A DNA stretch of 38,835 nucleotides from Actinomycetota bacterium. Its GTDB lineage: Bacteria; Actinomycetota; Actinomycetes; S36-B12. Positions 6,854 to 15,325 of the stretch are shown here, piece after piece (the stretch's first letter is position 1; each line of letters begins with the position of its first letter). A model generated the notes under the pieces. That model did no database searches. It worked only from the letters and a program-made list of their open reading frames with translations, and was not told the DNA's origin. The translations under genes were made by a program, and so were the position numbers. The stretch covers positions 1-38,835 of the forward strand of contig VGBL01000020.1 of the NCBI GenBank assembly GCA_016870515.1, read 5' to 3'.

Positions 6854-8635
6854 TTACCAGGAGCCGCCGCCTCCGCCGCCCCCACCGCCGCCGGAGAAGC
6901 CCCCGCCTCCGGAGAAGCCCGAGCCGCCTGAGGCGCGCGGCGCGGTGAAGGCCGTGGAGATCGTCGAGGTGCCGGTCGACATGAGGTTGTGGATCATCCA
7001 CGTGTTGGCGAGGTAGAGCCCCGACATGTGCAACTGCTCCTCGGTGAGGTCGGGGAACGCACCCGACCACGACTCCTCGAGGTCGAAGAGCACCGCGTAG
7101 GGCAGCATCGTCGCGTAGACGGCGTACGCCGGCAGGCCCAGCCGCTGCACCAGATCGCGTCGCGCAGCACCCGGATCGGTGTCGAGGAAGCGCTCGAAGC
7201 CCTCGATCTCCGCCTCGAACTTCGCCGTGGCCACTGTCTCGCGGTCGGGGACAAGGAATCGTGCGACATACAGACCGACGGTCGCACCGGCACACGCCGG
7301 AAGCAATCCGGCAAAGACAATGATGTTTTCGGACCACAGGCCCGCGAAGAACAGCACCACCGTGGCGACAAGGAAGAGCACGGCAACTTTGGTGAAGCGC
7401 CCACCCACGGCCTTGGCCTCGGCGTCGAACCGATCGGCAAGGATCGCCTCGCGCCGCAGGTCGGCCTGCACCCCGACCACCGCTTTCGCGAACTCCGGGT
7501 CGTAGCCCTGGAGCGTGGCTCGGTCGCGTCCTTCGAACACGGCACCCAGCATCTTCTGCTCCCACGGCCGCGTGGCATCGGTGCCCGCGCCCCACCACGC
7601 CAGGTCGATGCGCCCCGGCCGGAAGATCCCGCCGTCGTCGGAGGAGATGGTGATGTATTTGCGTGCGGCCAGGTCGAGCAGCGTCGCCAGCACCGCGCGC
7701 GCGGGCAGTTGGCCGTCCAGCCCGACGGCGATCTCCGCGGGCCGGAGGTTGTCGGGCGGACCGAACCGCACCACCGCACTCGGCACCGGCACGCGCTGTA
7801 GGCGTCGACGGAAGACCAGCACCACAAGAGAGGGAAGCACCAGCAACGCGAGCAGGGCGGCGAGCCCGTAGGGGACGAAGACATCGCCCGGACGCTCCGA
7901 CAGTGGCGCGGCCTCGACGCGCCGGACCTGCGGGCCACTGAACGCCGTGCCGGGGAACATCACGACCCCGGTCATTCCCTCGTACGACGCGAGGCCCGAC
8001 GTCGCGAACTGCACGGAGTCGTTCTGGATGCGGTCCTGGCAGGGATTGGTCTGCCCGTAGCTGCCGCGGATGCACTGCGCTGCCAGCACCGCCCCCGGCC
8101 CGGTCACGCGGACGAAGACGTCGGCCATCCACACGTCCCAGCCATCGCCGATGAAGTCCCAGTAGAGCTCGGCATCGCCGACGGAGAATCCGTAGGGGTT
8201 GCCGGCCGCGAGATCCTCCGCGGTGAGACCGCGCATCACTCCCTCGACGGAATAGGAGATGACGTATTCGTGGATGCCAGTGATCGTCGCGTCCGGATCG
8301 CCGACCTTGACCTCGAGGTAGGCGCCCGACTCCGAGATCTCGTAGGGGACGCTCCCGTTGTCCATCGTCACGTCCTGCACGCTCACCGGGTGCATCCATC
8401 GTGAGCCGTCCGACAACTCGTCCCAGACCGGGATCAGCCGGTAGATGCCATGCCGCTGCTCGAAATCGAAGTCGTAGGTGATGCGTTCGACGACCTGCAT
8501 CATCCCATCGGGGTTGACCGTCGCCTCCACGGCGAACTGGCGTATCCGCTCCTCGGCGTGGGCCGCGGGCGCCATGGCGACGACAGCAATGGCCGTGAGT
8601 ACGGCCGCTGGGAGTGCGCGTAGCGCGCGGCTCAC
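6854..8635 (-). CDS. DUF2207 membrane protein with Gly-rich C-terminus
   Basis: This 593-residue protein begins with a signal peptide (LPAAVLTAIAVVAMAPAAHA) and an extracellular beta-rich DUF2207 domain (about 30-250). That domain includes IRQFAVEATVNPDGMMQVVE and QRHGIYRLIPV. A membrane helix at about 252-272 follows (LLALLVLPSLVVLVFRRR), then a cytosolic region. Two further helices lie around 420-465 (VAVLFLVATVVLFFAGLW and the next stretch). The tail is a low-complexity run of Gly with Ser/Phe ending GGGGGGGSW, typical of the family. The function of DUF2207 is unknown; it commonly accompanies LemA, as here, where the LemA stop is 9 bp upstream. The start is GTG at 8635. The pair is probably one operon acting at the cell envelope. 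Confidence 0.9.
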   Translation of the reverse strand: MSRALRALPAAVLTAIAVVAMAPAAHAEERIRQFAVEATVNPDGMMQVVERITYDFDFEQRHGIYRLIPVWDELSDGSRWMHPVSVQDVTMDNGSVPYEISESGAYLEVKVGDPDATITGIHEYVISYSVEGVMRGLTAEDLAAGNPYGFSVGDAELYWDFIGDGWDVWMADVFVRVTGPGAVLAAQCIRGSYGQTNPCQDRIQNDSVQFATSGLASYEGMTGVVMFPGTAFSGPQVRRVEAAPLSERPGDVFVPYGLAALLALLVLPSLVVLVFRRRLQRVPVPSAVVRFGPPDNLRPAEIAVGLDGQLPARAVLATLLDLAARKYITISSDDGGIFRPGRIDLAWWGAGTDATRPWEQKMLGAVFEGRDRATLQGYDPEFAKAVVGVQADLRREAILADRFDAEAKAVGGRFTKVAVLFLVATVVLFFAGLWSENIIVFAGLLPACAGATVGLYVARFLVPDRETVATAKFEAEIEGFERFLDTDPGAARRDLVQRLGLPAYAVYATMLPYAVLFDLEESWSGAFPDLTEEQLHMSGLYLANTWMIHNLMSTGTSTISTAFTAPRASGGSGFSGGGGFSGGGGGGGGGGSW

Positions 8636-8644
8636 GACCGGCCC

Positions 8645-9205
8645 TCAGAATTGAACGCGCGGTGCCGCGCGGCGTCCTTCGTCAGGCTCGGCGTACATCT
8701 CGCGCTGGCTCACGCTGGCGAGGCCGGCGAACCACATCGACGGGATGGTGCGCAGGGCGGTGTTGAGGTTGACAACCGAGTCGTTGTAGTACTGGCGGGC
8801 GAACTGCAGTTGGCCCTCGACGTCGGCGAGCTGCACCTGCAGGGTCTGGAAGTTGGAGGTGGCAGTCAACTGGGGGTAGGCCTCGGCGACGGCGAAGAGA
8901 CGGCCGAGGGCCGACGTCAGTGCCGCGTCTGCGGACGACTTCTCGTTGAGATCCCGCGCTTCGCCGGTGCGGGTGCGTGCCGCGGTGACGGCCTCGATCG
9001 TCGATGACTCGAAGTCCGCGGCACCGCGCACTGTCTCGACCAGATTGGGGACGAGGTCGGCACGCTTGGTCAGCAGGGTGTCGATATCACCGAGGGCCCC
9101 GGTGCACAGCACGTCAAGGCGGCGCAGCCTGTTGAACTGGATGATCACGAATCCGGCCGCGATGACCACGACCAGGACGATGACCACCCACCAGATCCAG
9201 CTCAC
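8645..9205 (-). CDS. lemA: LemA family protein
   Basis: This 186-residue protein has an N-terminal membrane anchor (WIWWVVIVLVVVIAAGFVII) followed by the helical LemA domain. Recognisable parts are IDTLLTKRADLVPNLVETVR near residue 45, the middle region LFAVAEAYPQLTATSNFQTL, and ARQYYNDSVVNLNTALRTIP. The orientation is a short outside segment, one helix and a mainly cytosolic or extracytosolic coiled-coil bundle. Its role is not established in bacteria. GTG at 9205 is the start, with no strong Shine-Dalgarno at ideal spacing. It is directly upstream of the DUF2207 gene, a common pairing. Confidence 0.95.
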   Translation of the reverse strand: MSWIWWVVIVLVVVIAAGFVIIQFNRLRRLDVLCTGALGDIDTLLTKRADLVPNLVETVRGAADFESSTIEAVTAARTRTGEARDLNEKSSADAALTSALGRLFAVAEAYPQLTATSNFQTLQVQLADVEGQLQFARQYYNDSVVNLNTALRTIPSMWFAGLASVSQREMYAEPDEGRRAAPRVQF

Positions 9206-9263
9206 TCCGACAGTGTGCTCCTATACCCCACCGAAATCCACGCATTCGGACGGTCAGCAATGA

Positions 9264-9311
9264 CGAATCCCCGGGGCCGCCAGCGGGGGAAGCGGCGGCT
9301 CCGGGGATTCG
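9264..9311 (-). terminator. Hairpin downstream of the lipoprotein gene
   Basis: Arms 9264-9281 and 9294-9311 match as reverse complements at 17 of 18 positions (the exception can pair as G:U), with a 12-base loop. It lies 12 bp beyond the lipoprotein stop and before the LemA start on the same strand. It should therefore separate the two transcripts. There is no clear U run. Confidence 0.7.
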
Positions 9312-9322
9312 GTCGAGGGGCC

Positions 9323-9739
9323 CTACTGCGTCACGGAGACCGTGACGACCCACTCCTCACTGGTGTCCATGTTGGTCAAGGTGACCTCGGCGGTGCCGGG
9401 GGCCAGCGCCTCGCCACCGGGCAGGAACTGCGCGGAGCCGTCGTCCTTGCCAGCCGTGACCTTGAGGACGGCCTCATCGCTTGACGAGATCATCCACGCC
9501 ATGACGTCGTCGACGTTGAAAGTCACGACGCGACCCACGGCGACCTCGGCCGAGGTCTGCCCGGGCTCGACGATGACGGGACCGATCACCTGTGCTCCTT
9601 CGTCAGTAGGTGCGGGGGCAGCTGAGCTGGATTCGGAGCCACCACCCGAGGAGCCGCAGGCGCTGAGTACGCCGGCTCCGGCAACGGCGATGAGACCGGC
9701 GGCCGCGATCGCGATGGCCCGACGGGTGGTGCTGCGCAT
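9323..9739 (-). CDS. Secreted lipoprotein with a small beta-sandwich-like domain
   Basis: This 138-residue protein has a lipoprotein signal peptide. A basic start (MRSTTRRA) is followed by a hydrophobic core and the lipobox LSAC with Cys28 as the lipid-bearing residue. A Ser/Gly/Ala linker of about 20 residues follows. The folded part (about 48-138) is strand-rich: VIGPVIVEPGQ, AEVAVGRVVTFNVDD, ISSSDEAVLKV and a final WVVTVSVTQ. It ends in the style of Ig-like or chagasin-like beta domains, but I see no signature that fixes a family. It is a single-gene unit transcribed away from kynU and followed by a hairpin. The ATG at 9739 starts the classical signal. Function is unknown. Confidence 0.8.
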   Translation of the reverse strand: MRSTTRRAIAIAAAGLIAVAGAGVLSACGSSGGGSESSSAAPAPTDEGAQVIGPVIVEPGQTSAEVAVGRVVTFNVDDVMAWMISSSDEAVLKVTAGKDDGSAQFLPGGEALAPGTAEVTLTNMDTSEEWVVTVSVTQ

Positions 9740-9899
9740 GATGACCTCTTTCGTCTAGGGCGCCGCGAAGAGTGCGGCTTCACCAGGGTAGACGGGTGCC
9801 TCCAGCCCAGGGTTCCTCATCCGTTCGGCTGATTAGCCGGGCCCTGGACCCAAACCGGGGGTTCGCTGCCACCGGCCAGGGGCGAGGGACGAGGATCTG

Positions 9900-11207
9900 A
9901 TGGTGCGCCCCTACGACCCGGTCCTCGACGCCCGTGATCCGGGCTGGCGCGACGAGTTCTGCGTCCCGCGCTGGGGAGAACTGCCGGACCAAGGCCGGGG
10001 GTCGGCCGAAGCCCCGGGCGCGGCGTACCCCGATATCGCCTACTTCGCGGGCAACTCACTCGGCCTGCAGCCGCAGGCGACCCGGGCCGCCCTCGACCTC
10101 GAACTGGATCGCTGGGAGCAGTGGGGTGTCGAAGGTCAACTCGAGGGTCCGCGACCGTGGAAGGACTACCACGACGGCCTGAAGGGACCAGCCGGTCGAC
10201 TCGTGGGCGCGTCCCCAGACGAGGTCGTGATCATGAACTCCCTCACCGTCAACCTCCACATGCTCATGGCCACGTTCTACCGGCCTCAGGGGCGACGCAC
10301 CAAGATCTTGATGGAGCACCTGGTCTTTCCCTCCGATGGCTACGCGATCGCGTCGCAGGTGGAATGGCATGGCCTGGATCCCCGGGATCACGTCGTGCGG
10401 CTGCGCCCCCGGCCAGGGGAAGACGTCTTGCGCATCGACGACGTCATCGCGGCCATTCACGACCTGGGCGATGAGCTCCAGCAGGTCATCTTCAGCGGTG
10501 TCAACTACCTCACGGGCGAGTGGATGGACATGCCCGCCATCACGTCGGCGGCGCATGAGGTCGGGGCCGTGTCCGGGTGGGATCTTGCCCACGCGGCCGG
10601 CAATGTGCCGCTGGCGCTGCACGACTGGGACGTCGACTGGGCCACGTGGTGCTCCTACAAGTACCTCAACTCCGGGCCGGGGGCGATGGCCGGGGCCTTC
10701 ATCCATGAGCGCTACGCGAGCGACAGGCACAGGCATCGGCTCGCCGGATGGTGGGGCACCGACGCTGACATCCGCTTTGAGATGCGCGAGACATTCGACC
10801 CTCCCGCCACCGCCGATGCCTGGCAGGTCTCCAATCCGTCGATTTTCTCGATGTCGCCGGTCGAGACCTCACTGAGGATCTTCGATCGCATCGGCATGGC
10901 GGCCCTGCGGCAGCGCAGCCTGCGACTGACCGGCTACCTGCGCGAGCTCTTCACCGAGGTCATTGATGGGGTCGGCACCGATGCCATGTCGATCGTGACG
11001 CCGGCCGACCCGGCCCGGCACGGTGCGCAGCTCTCGGTGCGATTCGCCACCGACATCAAGCGGTTGGCCGCGACCCTGCGCGACGAAGACGGGGTGGTCA
11101 CCGACACGCGCAATCCCGACATCATCCGCTTCGCTCCCGTGCCGCTGTATTCCAGCTACCTCGACTGCTGGCGGGCGGCCGACGCGCTTGCCCGCCGACT
11201 CGCCTGA
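9900..11207 (+). CDS. kynU: Kynureninase
   Basis: This 435-residue PLP enzyme cleaves kynurenine to anthranilate plus alanine, and 3-hydroxykynurenine to 3-hydroxyanthranilate plus alanine, in the cytosol. Family marks are YFAGNSLGLQP (48-58), MNSLTVNLHMLM (112-123), the cofactor region GWDLAHAAGN (226-235; Asp228 and His231) and CSYKYLNSGPG, where Lys254 is the expected Schiff-base lysine. The length matches the family. ATG 9900 is preceded by a purine-rich site (AGGGACGAGG). It opens a six-gene operon and ends one base before kynB. The 160-bp region to the divergent lipoprotein gene must hold the operon promoter. A short CGGCT/AGCCG dyad there is a weak operator candidate. No regulator gene is adjacent. 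Confidence 0.97.
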   Translation: MVRPYDPVLDARDPGWRDEFCVPRWGELPDQGRGSAEAPGAAYPDIAYFAGNSLGLQPQATRAALDLELDRWEQWGVEGQLEGPRPWKDYHDGLKGPAGRLVGASPDEVVIMNSLTVNLHMLMATFYRPQGRRTKILMEHLVFPSDGYAIASQVEWHGLDPRDHVVRLRPRPGEDVLRIDDVIAAIHDLGDELQQVIFSGVNYLTGEWMDMPAITSAAHEVGAVSGWDLAHAAGNVPLALHDWDVDWATWCSYKYLNSGPGAMAGAFIHERYASDRHRHRLAGWWGTDADIRFEMRETFDPPATADAWQVSNPSIFSMSPVETSLRIFDRIGMAALRQRSLRLTGYLRELFTEVIDGVGTDAMSIVTPADPARHGAQLSVRFATDIKRLAATLRDEDGVVTDTRNPDIIRFAPVPLYSSYLDCWRAADALARRLA

Positions 11208-11208
11208 C

Positions 11209-11994
11209 ATGCGCCGCATCATCGAGCACTACGGCGAGCACCCCCGCCAATTCGGCGAGTGGTTCCTCCCCGATGGTGATGATGCGCCTTTCGTCATCCT
11301 CGTCCACGGCGGTTTTTGGCGCCCGGTGTGGAAACTCGATATCGAGGAGGCCACCGCGCTCGACCTGGCGGCACGTGGCTTCGCCGTGTGGAGCGTGGAG
11401 TACCGCACCTACGACTCCCCCTGGCCGACAACACAGCTCGACGTCGCCGCAGCCGTCGACTGGGGACTCGTGCACGCCTCTCAGCACGGCGTCGACGCAT
11501 CACGTCGCGCGATTTGCGGTCACTCCGCCGGTGGCTGCCTCGCCGCGTGGGCCACGTCGCGTCACGGCCTTCCCACCGATGCGCCCGGCAGAGATCCGGT
11601 GGCTACGACGTTCGATCTCATCGTGCTCCACGCTCCCGTTGCGTGCCTGGAGATCGGCAGTCGAGCGCACCTCGGCGACGGGGCTGTCGACACCTACCTG
11701 GGTGGTCGACCCGAGGACGTCCCGGAGAGGTACGCCGTGTCCGATCCGCTGGCTCTAACGCCCGATCCGGCCGGAAGGCGCATCCTGCTGCACGGCGATG
11801 CCGATACCGACGTGCCCGTCTGGCAGAGCGAGGCCTACCTCGCGCACCTGCGCGATCATGGTCTTCAGGCCGATCTGACGATCATCCCCGGCGACACCCA
11901 CTACGAGATCCTCGACCCGGCCTCAGCGGTCTCCGCCCTGCGCCGCGATCTGCTGATCCAGACCCTCCGTCCGGGGGCACAATGGGTGACGTGA
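11209..11994 (+). CDS. kynB: Kynurenine formamidase (alpha/beta hydrolase type)
   Basis: This 261-residue alpha/beta hydrolase should hydrolyse N-formylkynurenine to kynurenine and formate. Visible are the oxyanion motif HGGFWRP (33-39), the nucleophile elbow GHSAGG (Ser106), an acid in [10 protein letters not shown] (probably Asp199) and His231 in [10 protein letters not shown]. The HGGFW plus GHSAGG pattern is typical of esterase-like formamidases rather than of the metal-dependent KynB cyclase type. The symbol therefore marks function, not ancestry. The ATG at 11209 lies one base after the kynU stop. A longer upstream reading would overlap kynU and is rejected. The stop overlaps a possible GTG start of the next gene. 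Position in the operon strongly supports the role. Confidence 0.9.
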   Translation: MRRIIEHYGEHPRQFGEWFLPDGDDAPFVILVHGGFWRPVWKLDIEEATALDLAARGFAVWSVEYRTYDSPWPTTQLDVAAAVDWGLVHASQHGVDASRRAICGHSAGGCLAAWATSRHGLPTDAPGRDPVATTFDLIVLHAPVACLEIGSRAHLGDGAVDTYLGGRPEDVPERYAVSDPLALTPDPAGRRILLHGDADTDVPVWQSEAYLAHLRDHGLQADLTIIPGDTHYEILDPASAVSALRRDLLIQTLRPGAQWVT

Positions 11995-12407
11995 CAGCCA
12001 AGGTCGTGCCCGGCAAGGCCACTCCGCGGGGTGCCTATCCCCATGTCAAGGTGATCGGCGACCAGGTGTGGGTCTCCGGCACCAGCAGCCGACGTGCCGA
12101 CGACACCTTCGCCGGGGTCGATACCGCTGCCGATGGCACGGTGATACTCGACATCCGGCAGCAGACCCGCGCGGTCATCGACAACATCCGCGACATCCTG
12201 CGCTCGGTCGACTGCGACCTGGATGACCTCGTGCAGGTCACCACCTACCTCGTCGACATGGCCGACTTCGCCGGATACAACGACGTCTACGCGGAGTTCT
12301 TCGACTACACCGGCCCCACGCGCACGACCGTGGCGGTGCGCGAGCTCCCGCACCCGTACCTGCTCATCGAGATCACGGCGGTCGCCATCCGCCGAGGAGG
12401 TAAGTAG
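11982..12407 (+). CDS. RidA/YjgF-family deaminase, probable 2-aminomuconate deaminase
   Basis: This 141-residue RidA-fold protein has the family core: [38 protein letters not shown], and [20 protein letters not shown] with Arg114 and Glu130. Those two residues correspond to the usual ligand-binding pair. RidA proteins hydrolyse reactive enamines or imines. In the 3-hydroxyanthranilate/2-nitrobenzoate pathway, members of this fold act as 2-aminomuconate deaminase, and its place between kynB and the dioxygenase suggests that job. This is inference. ATG 11982 overlaps the kynB end by 13 bases. A GTG at 11991, overlapping the kynB stop as GTGA, is an equally likely start and would shorten the protein by three residues. 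Confidence 0.85.
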   Translation: MGDVTAKVVPGKATPRGAYPHVKVIGDQVWVSGTSSRRADDTFAGVDTAADGTVILDIRQQTRAVIDNIRDILRSVDCDLDDLVQVTTYLVDMADFAGYNDVYAEFFDYTGPTRTTVAVRELPHPYLLIEITAVAIRRGGK

Positions 12408-12409
12408 CG

Positions 12410-12934
12410 ATGTCCGACCTGACCAAGACGCTCAACTTCAACGCGTGGGTGGCCGAAAACGGTCCCAACCTAAAGCCGCCGGTGGCCAACAAGGAGATGT
12501 TCCCGGGCCACGACGACTTCATCGTGATGGTCGTCGGAGGCCCCAACCAGCGCACCGACTTCCACGTCGATCCCTACGAGGAGGTGTTCTACCAGGTCAA
12601 GGGCAACATGCACGTCAATCTCATGACGCCCAACGGTCCGGCACGAGTTGATGTCCGCGAGGGCGAGATGTGGGTGCTGCCGCGCTGCATGCCGCACTCG
12701 CCGCAGCGCCCCGAAGCCGGCTCTATCGGCCTGGTCTTCGAGCGCCCGCGCGAGGAGGGCACCCTCGAGAAGTTCCAGTGGTACTGCCCCAAGTGCGGCG
12801 GCAAGGTGCACGAGGTCGAGTTGCAGGTGCGCGATATAGCCGCCGACCTGCCACCCGTCTTCGAGGCGTTCTACTCCGACGAATCGGCCCGCACGTGCAC
12901 CTCATGCGGCCACCTGCATCCGGGCAAGGGCTGA
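12410..12934 (+). CDS. nbaC: 3-hydroxyanthranilate 3,4-dioxygenase
   Basis: This 174-residue cupin dioxygenase opens 3-hydroxyanthranilate to 2-amino-3-carboxymuconate semialdehyde using Fe(II) and O2. The iron ligands are visible as His52, Glu58 (FHVDPYEEVFYQ) and His96 (PRCMPHSPQRP). Substrate-contacting arginines fit Arg48 and Arg100. The C-terminus carries the rubredoxin-like metal site of the bacterial enzymes, CPKC at 126-129 and CTSC at 163-166. Length and order match the family closely. ATG 12410 has a strong GAGGAGG site at 12394-12400, two bases after the RidA stop. It is the fourth gene of the kynurenine operon. Confidence 0.97.
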   Translation: MSDLTKTLNFNAWVAENGPNLKPPVANKEMFPGHDDFIVMVVGGPNQRTDFHVDPYEEVFYQVKGNMHVNLMTPNGPARVDVREGEMWVLPRCMPHSPQRPEAGSIGLVFERPREEGTLEKFQWYCPKCGGKVHEVELQVRDIAADLPPVFEAFYSDESARTCTSCGHLHPGKG

Positions 12935-12937
12935 CAC

Positions 12938-13999
12938 TTGCCTGTCATCGACATCCATTCGCACGATGTCCCGCGCGGGTGGCCCGATCTCGCTGAGACA
13001 GCCGGCCAGCCCGACAGGGGCGGCTTGGCCGCCCCACCGGGCCAGAGCGATCCGTGGCCTCGCCTGCGCGTGGAGTCCGAGCGTGAGGCGATGATCCTCA
13101 TCGGCGATCGAGAGTTCCGGCGCATCACCAGTCAGTGCTGGGATCCCGACCTGCGCGCGGCCGACATGGATGTCGATGGCGTCGACGTGCAGGTGGTCTC
13201 CCCCACGCCTGTCTTCTTCTCGTACGCGCGGTCCGCCGACGCGGCCGCCAAGGTCGCCCGCATCTTCAACGACCTCACCCTGAAGATCTGCAGCCGGTTG
13301 CCTGACCGGCTCGTGCCCTTCTGCCAGGTACCCCTGCAGGACGTCGATGCCGCCTGCGCCGAACTCGACCGATGCCTGGAGGCGGGCCACGCGGGAGTCG
13401 AGATCGGCAACCACGTTGGCGACCGCGATCTCGACGATCCCGGTGTCGTGGAGTTCTTGCAGCACTGCGCTAGCCGCGGCGCGCCTGTTTTCGTCCACCC
13501 GTGGGATATGCCGTCATCTCCGCGGCTGGATCGCTGGATGTCGCAGTGGCTGGTGGGGATGCCCGCTGAGACGCACCTGTCGATCCTGGCCATGATCCTG
13601 GGCGGTGTCTTCGACCGCGTCGATCCGAGCCTGCGCATCTGCTTCGCGCACGGCGGGGGCTCATTCCCCTACTGGGTGGGCCGCATAGACAACGCCTGGC
13701 ATCAGCGCCCGGACCTCGTCGGCGTCTCCGCCCAGCCCCCGTCGGCCTACCTTGATCGCTTTCTCGTCGACTCCGTGGTCTTCGACGAGCGCGCACTGCA
13801 CCTGCTCGTCGACACCATGGGCGCTGATCGCGTGATGCTCGGCTCCGACTACCCCTATCCCCTCGGCGAGCGACCGGCCGGCCGTGTTGTGCGCGAGGCG
13901 ACGTTTCTTACCGACGACGACCGGGCCCGCGTGCTCGGTGGCAATGCCGAGGCATACCTGCGCCTGACGACCACATCGACCAAGGAGGTCGCCCCATGA
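12938..13999 (+). CDS. nbaD: 2-amino-3-carboxymuconate-6-semialdehyde decarboxylase (ACMSD)
   Basis: This 353-residue amidohydrolase-fold decarboxylase removes CO2 from the product of the dioxygenase and so diverts it from quinolinate and NAD toward 2-aminomuconate semialdehyde. Zinc ligands appear at His7 and His9 (DIHSHD), His187 (VFVHPWDMP), His238 (CFAHGGGSFPYWVGR) and Asp304 (GSDYPYPLGE). The start is an unusual TTG at 12938. It is supported by the need to keep the N-terminal HxH motif, by GGGCAAGGG just upstream, and by a gap of only three bases from the dioxygenase stop. The gene overlaps kmo as ATGA. Its presence marks the operon as catabolic rather than purely biosynthetic. Confidence 0.95.
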   Translation: MPVIDIHSHDVPRGWPDLAETAGQPDRGGLAAPPGQSDPWPRLRVESEREAMILIGDREFRRITSQCWDPDLRAADMDVDGVDVQVVSPTPVFFSYARSADAAAKVARIFNDLTLKICSRLPDRLVPFCQVPLQDVDAACAELDRCLEAGHAGVEIGNHVGDRDLDDPGVVEFLQHCASRGAPVFVHPWDMPSSPRLDRWMSQWLVGMPAETHLSILAMILGGVFDRVDPSLRICFAHGGGSFPYWVGRIDNAWHQRPDLVGVSAQPPSAYLDRFLVDSVVFDERALHLLVDTMGADRVMLGSDYPYPLGERPAGRVVREATFLTDDDRARVLGGNAEAYLRLTTTSTKEVAP

Positions 14000-15309
14000 G
14001 CGAGCGCACTGCGATCGTCGGAGCCGGGCTGACCGGCGCACTGCTCGCCACGATGCTGGGCCAGCGGGGCTACGACGTCACGATCTACGAGCGACGCGAC
14101 GATCCGCGCGTGACGGGCGCGGAGCGCGGGCGGAGCATCAACCTCGCTATCTCCACGCGCGGCCTGACCGCGCTGCGCCAGGTGGGCCTCGAGGACGCCG
14201 TGCTCGCTCGCGCCCTGCTGATGAAGGGTCGGATGATCCACCGCGTCGACGGCGAGCAGGAGTTCCAGCCCTACAGCTCCGATGGCGAGATGGGCATCAA
14301 CTCAATCAGCCGAGGAGAGCTCAATGCGGTGCTGCTCGACGCGGCCGAAGCACTGCCGAGTGTCACTGTGAAGTTCGACCACCGCCTCACAGCCTTCGAC
14401 ATCGACGCGTGCACGATGTCGTTTGCCACTCCTGATGGCCCTGTTGACGTGAGCGCCGATGCGATCATCGGCGCGGACGGTGCCTTCAGCGTCGTGCGCC
14501 GGGCCATGCAAGCCCGCGACGGATTCGACTACTCCCAGGACTACCTCAGCCACAGCTACAAAGAACTGTCCATCCCGCCTGTCGACGGCGACTACGCGCT
14601 CGACCCGGGTGCCCTGCACATCTGGCCGCGCGGGGCCTCGATGATGATCGCGCTGCCCAACCTCGACAAGTCCTTCACCGCCACGCTGTTCTGGCCGCGC
14701 AAGGGGCCGGCTTCCTTCGAGGACATCGACACTCCTGAGAAGGCGCGTCGCTACTTCGATGACAACTACCCCGATGCCTCCGAGCTCATGCCCCAGCTCG
14801 AGGAGGACTACGGACTGCATCCGATCGGCTCGCTTCTCACGGTGCGCTGCGACCCGTGGAACATCGGCAATGTTGCACTGGTCGGCGATGCGGCGCATGC
14901 CATCGTCCCGTTCTACGGGCAGGGCGCCAATGCCGGCTTCGAAGACTGCATCGAGTTCGTCCAACAGCTGGAGATGCACGCCGGCAGTTGGGCGCCGGCC
15001 CTCGCGGCCTACGCCGCGATACGCAAGCCGCAGGGCGAGGCGATCGCCAACCTCGCGCTCCACAACTTCATTGAGATGCGAGACCTAGTCAACACCCCCC
15101 GCTATCAGGTCGTGCACCGCACTGAGCAGTTGTTGCACAGGGCGCTCGGAGATCGCTACAAGACGCGCTACGAGATGGTGTCGTTCAGCACCACGCCCTA
15201 CGCCGAGATCGAGCCGACGGTCCGCAAGCAACGGACGCTCGCGGGTCTTGCCGCTGCTGCGGGCCTGGCCGCGCTGGCCGCCGTCGGCCTTTCGGCCCGC
15301 AGGCGCTAG
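13996..15309 (+). CDS. kmo: Kynurenine 3-monooxygenase with C-terminal hydrophobic tail
   Basis: This 437-residue FAD monooxygenase hydroxylates kynurenine to 3-hydroxykynurenine with NADPH and O2. FAD-binding elements are GAGLTG (9-14), the GADG motif (159-162) and GDAAHAIVPFYGQGANAGFED (297-317), the last being typical of KMO. The early ERGRSINLAIS segment also fits. Residues 414-433 (TLAGLAAAAGLAALAAVGLS) are a hydrophobic stretch ending in ARRR. This could be a tail anchor that places the enzyme on the membrane, as in eukaryotic KMO, or an Ala-rich helix of the fold. ATG 13996 overlaps the decarboxylase stop and follows AAGGAGG at 13982-13988. It is the last gene of the operon. Confidence 0.96.
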   Translation: MSERTAIVGAGLTGALLATMLGQRGYDVTIYERRDDPRVTGAERGRSINLAISTRGLTALRQVGLEDAVLARALLMKGRMIHRVDGEQEFQPYSSDGEMGINSISRGELNAVLLDAAEALPSVTVKFDHRLTAFDIDACTMSFATPDGPVDVSADAIIGADGAFSVVRRAMQARDGFDYSQDYLSHSYKELSIPPVDGDYALDPGALHIWPRGASMMIALPNLDKSFTATLFWPRKGPASFEDIDTPEKARRYFDDNYPDASELMPQLEEDYGLHPIGSLLTVRCDPWNIGNVALVGDAAHAIVPFYGQGANAGFEDCIEFVQQLEMHAGSWAPALAAYAAIRKPQGEAIANLALHNFIEMRDLVNTPRYQVVHRTEQLLHRALGDRYKTRYEMVSFSTTPYAEIEPTVRKQRTLAGLAAAAGLAALAAVGLSARRR

Positions 15310-15325
15310 TTACTTCACCCGCTCG

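Noticed and set aside
7000-7100. CRISPR or tandem repeat array anywhere in the window
   Set aside because: The window was read for regularly spaced identical repeats. The only clear tandem-like repeats are the 17-bp pair at 28988-29046 and protein-level low-complexity such as the Gly tail near 6860-6920.
6693-8399. Long minus-strand frame of 568 residues
   Set aside because: It is the off-frame shadow of the DUF2207 gene, with the typical Arg/Gly-rich composition of GC-rich false frames.
9805-9847. Imperfect dyad upstream of kynU as a regulator operator
   Set aside because: Only a 5-bp CGGCT/AGCCG stem and a loose outer 6-bp match are present. Such short GC-rich dyads are expected by chance and no regulator gene is adjacent.
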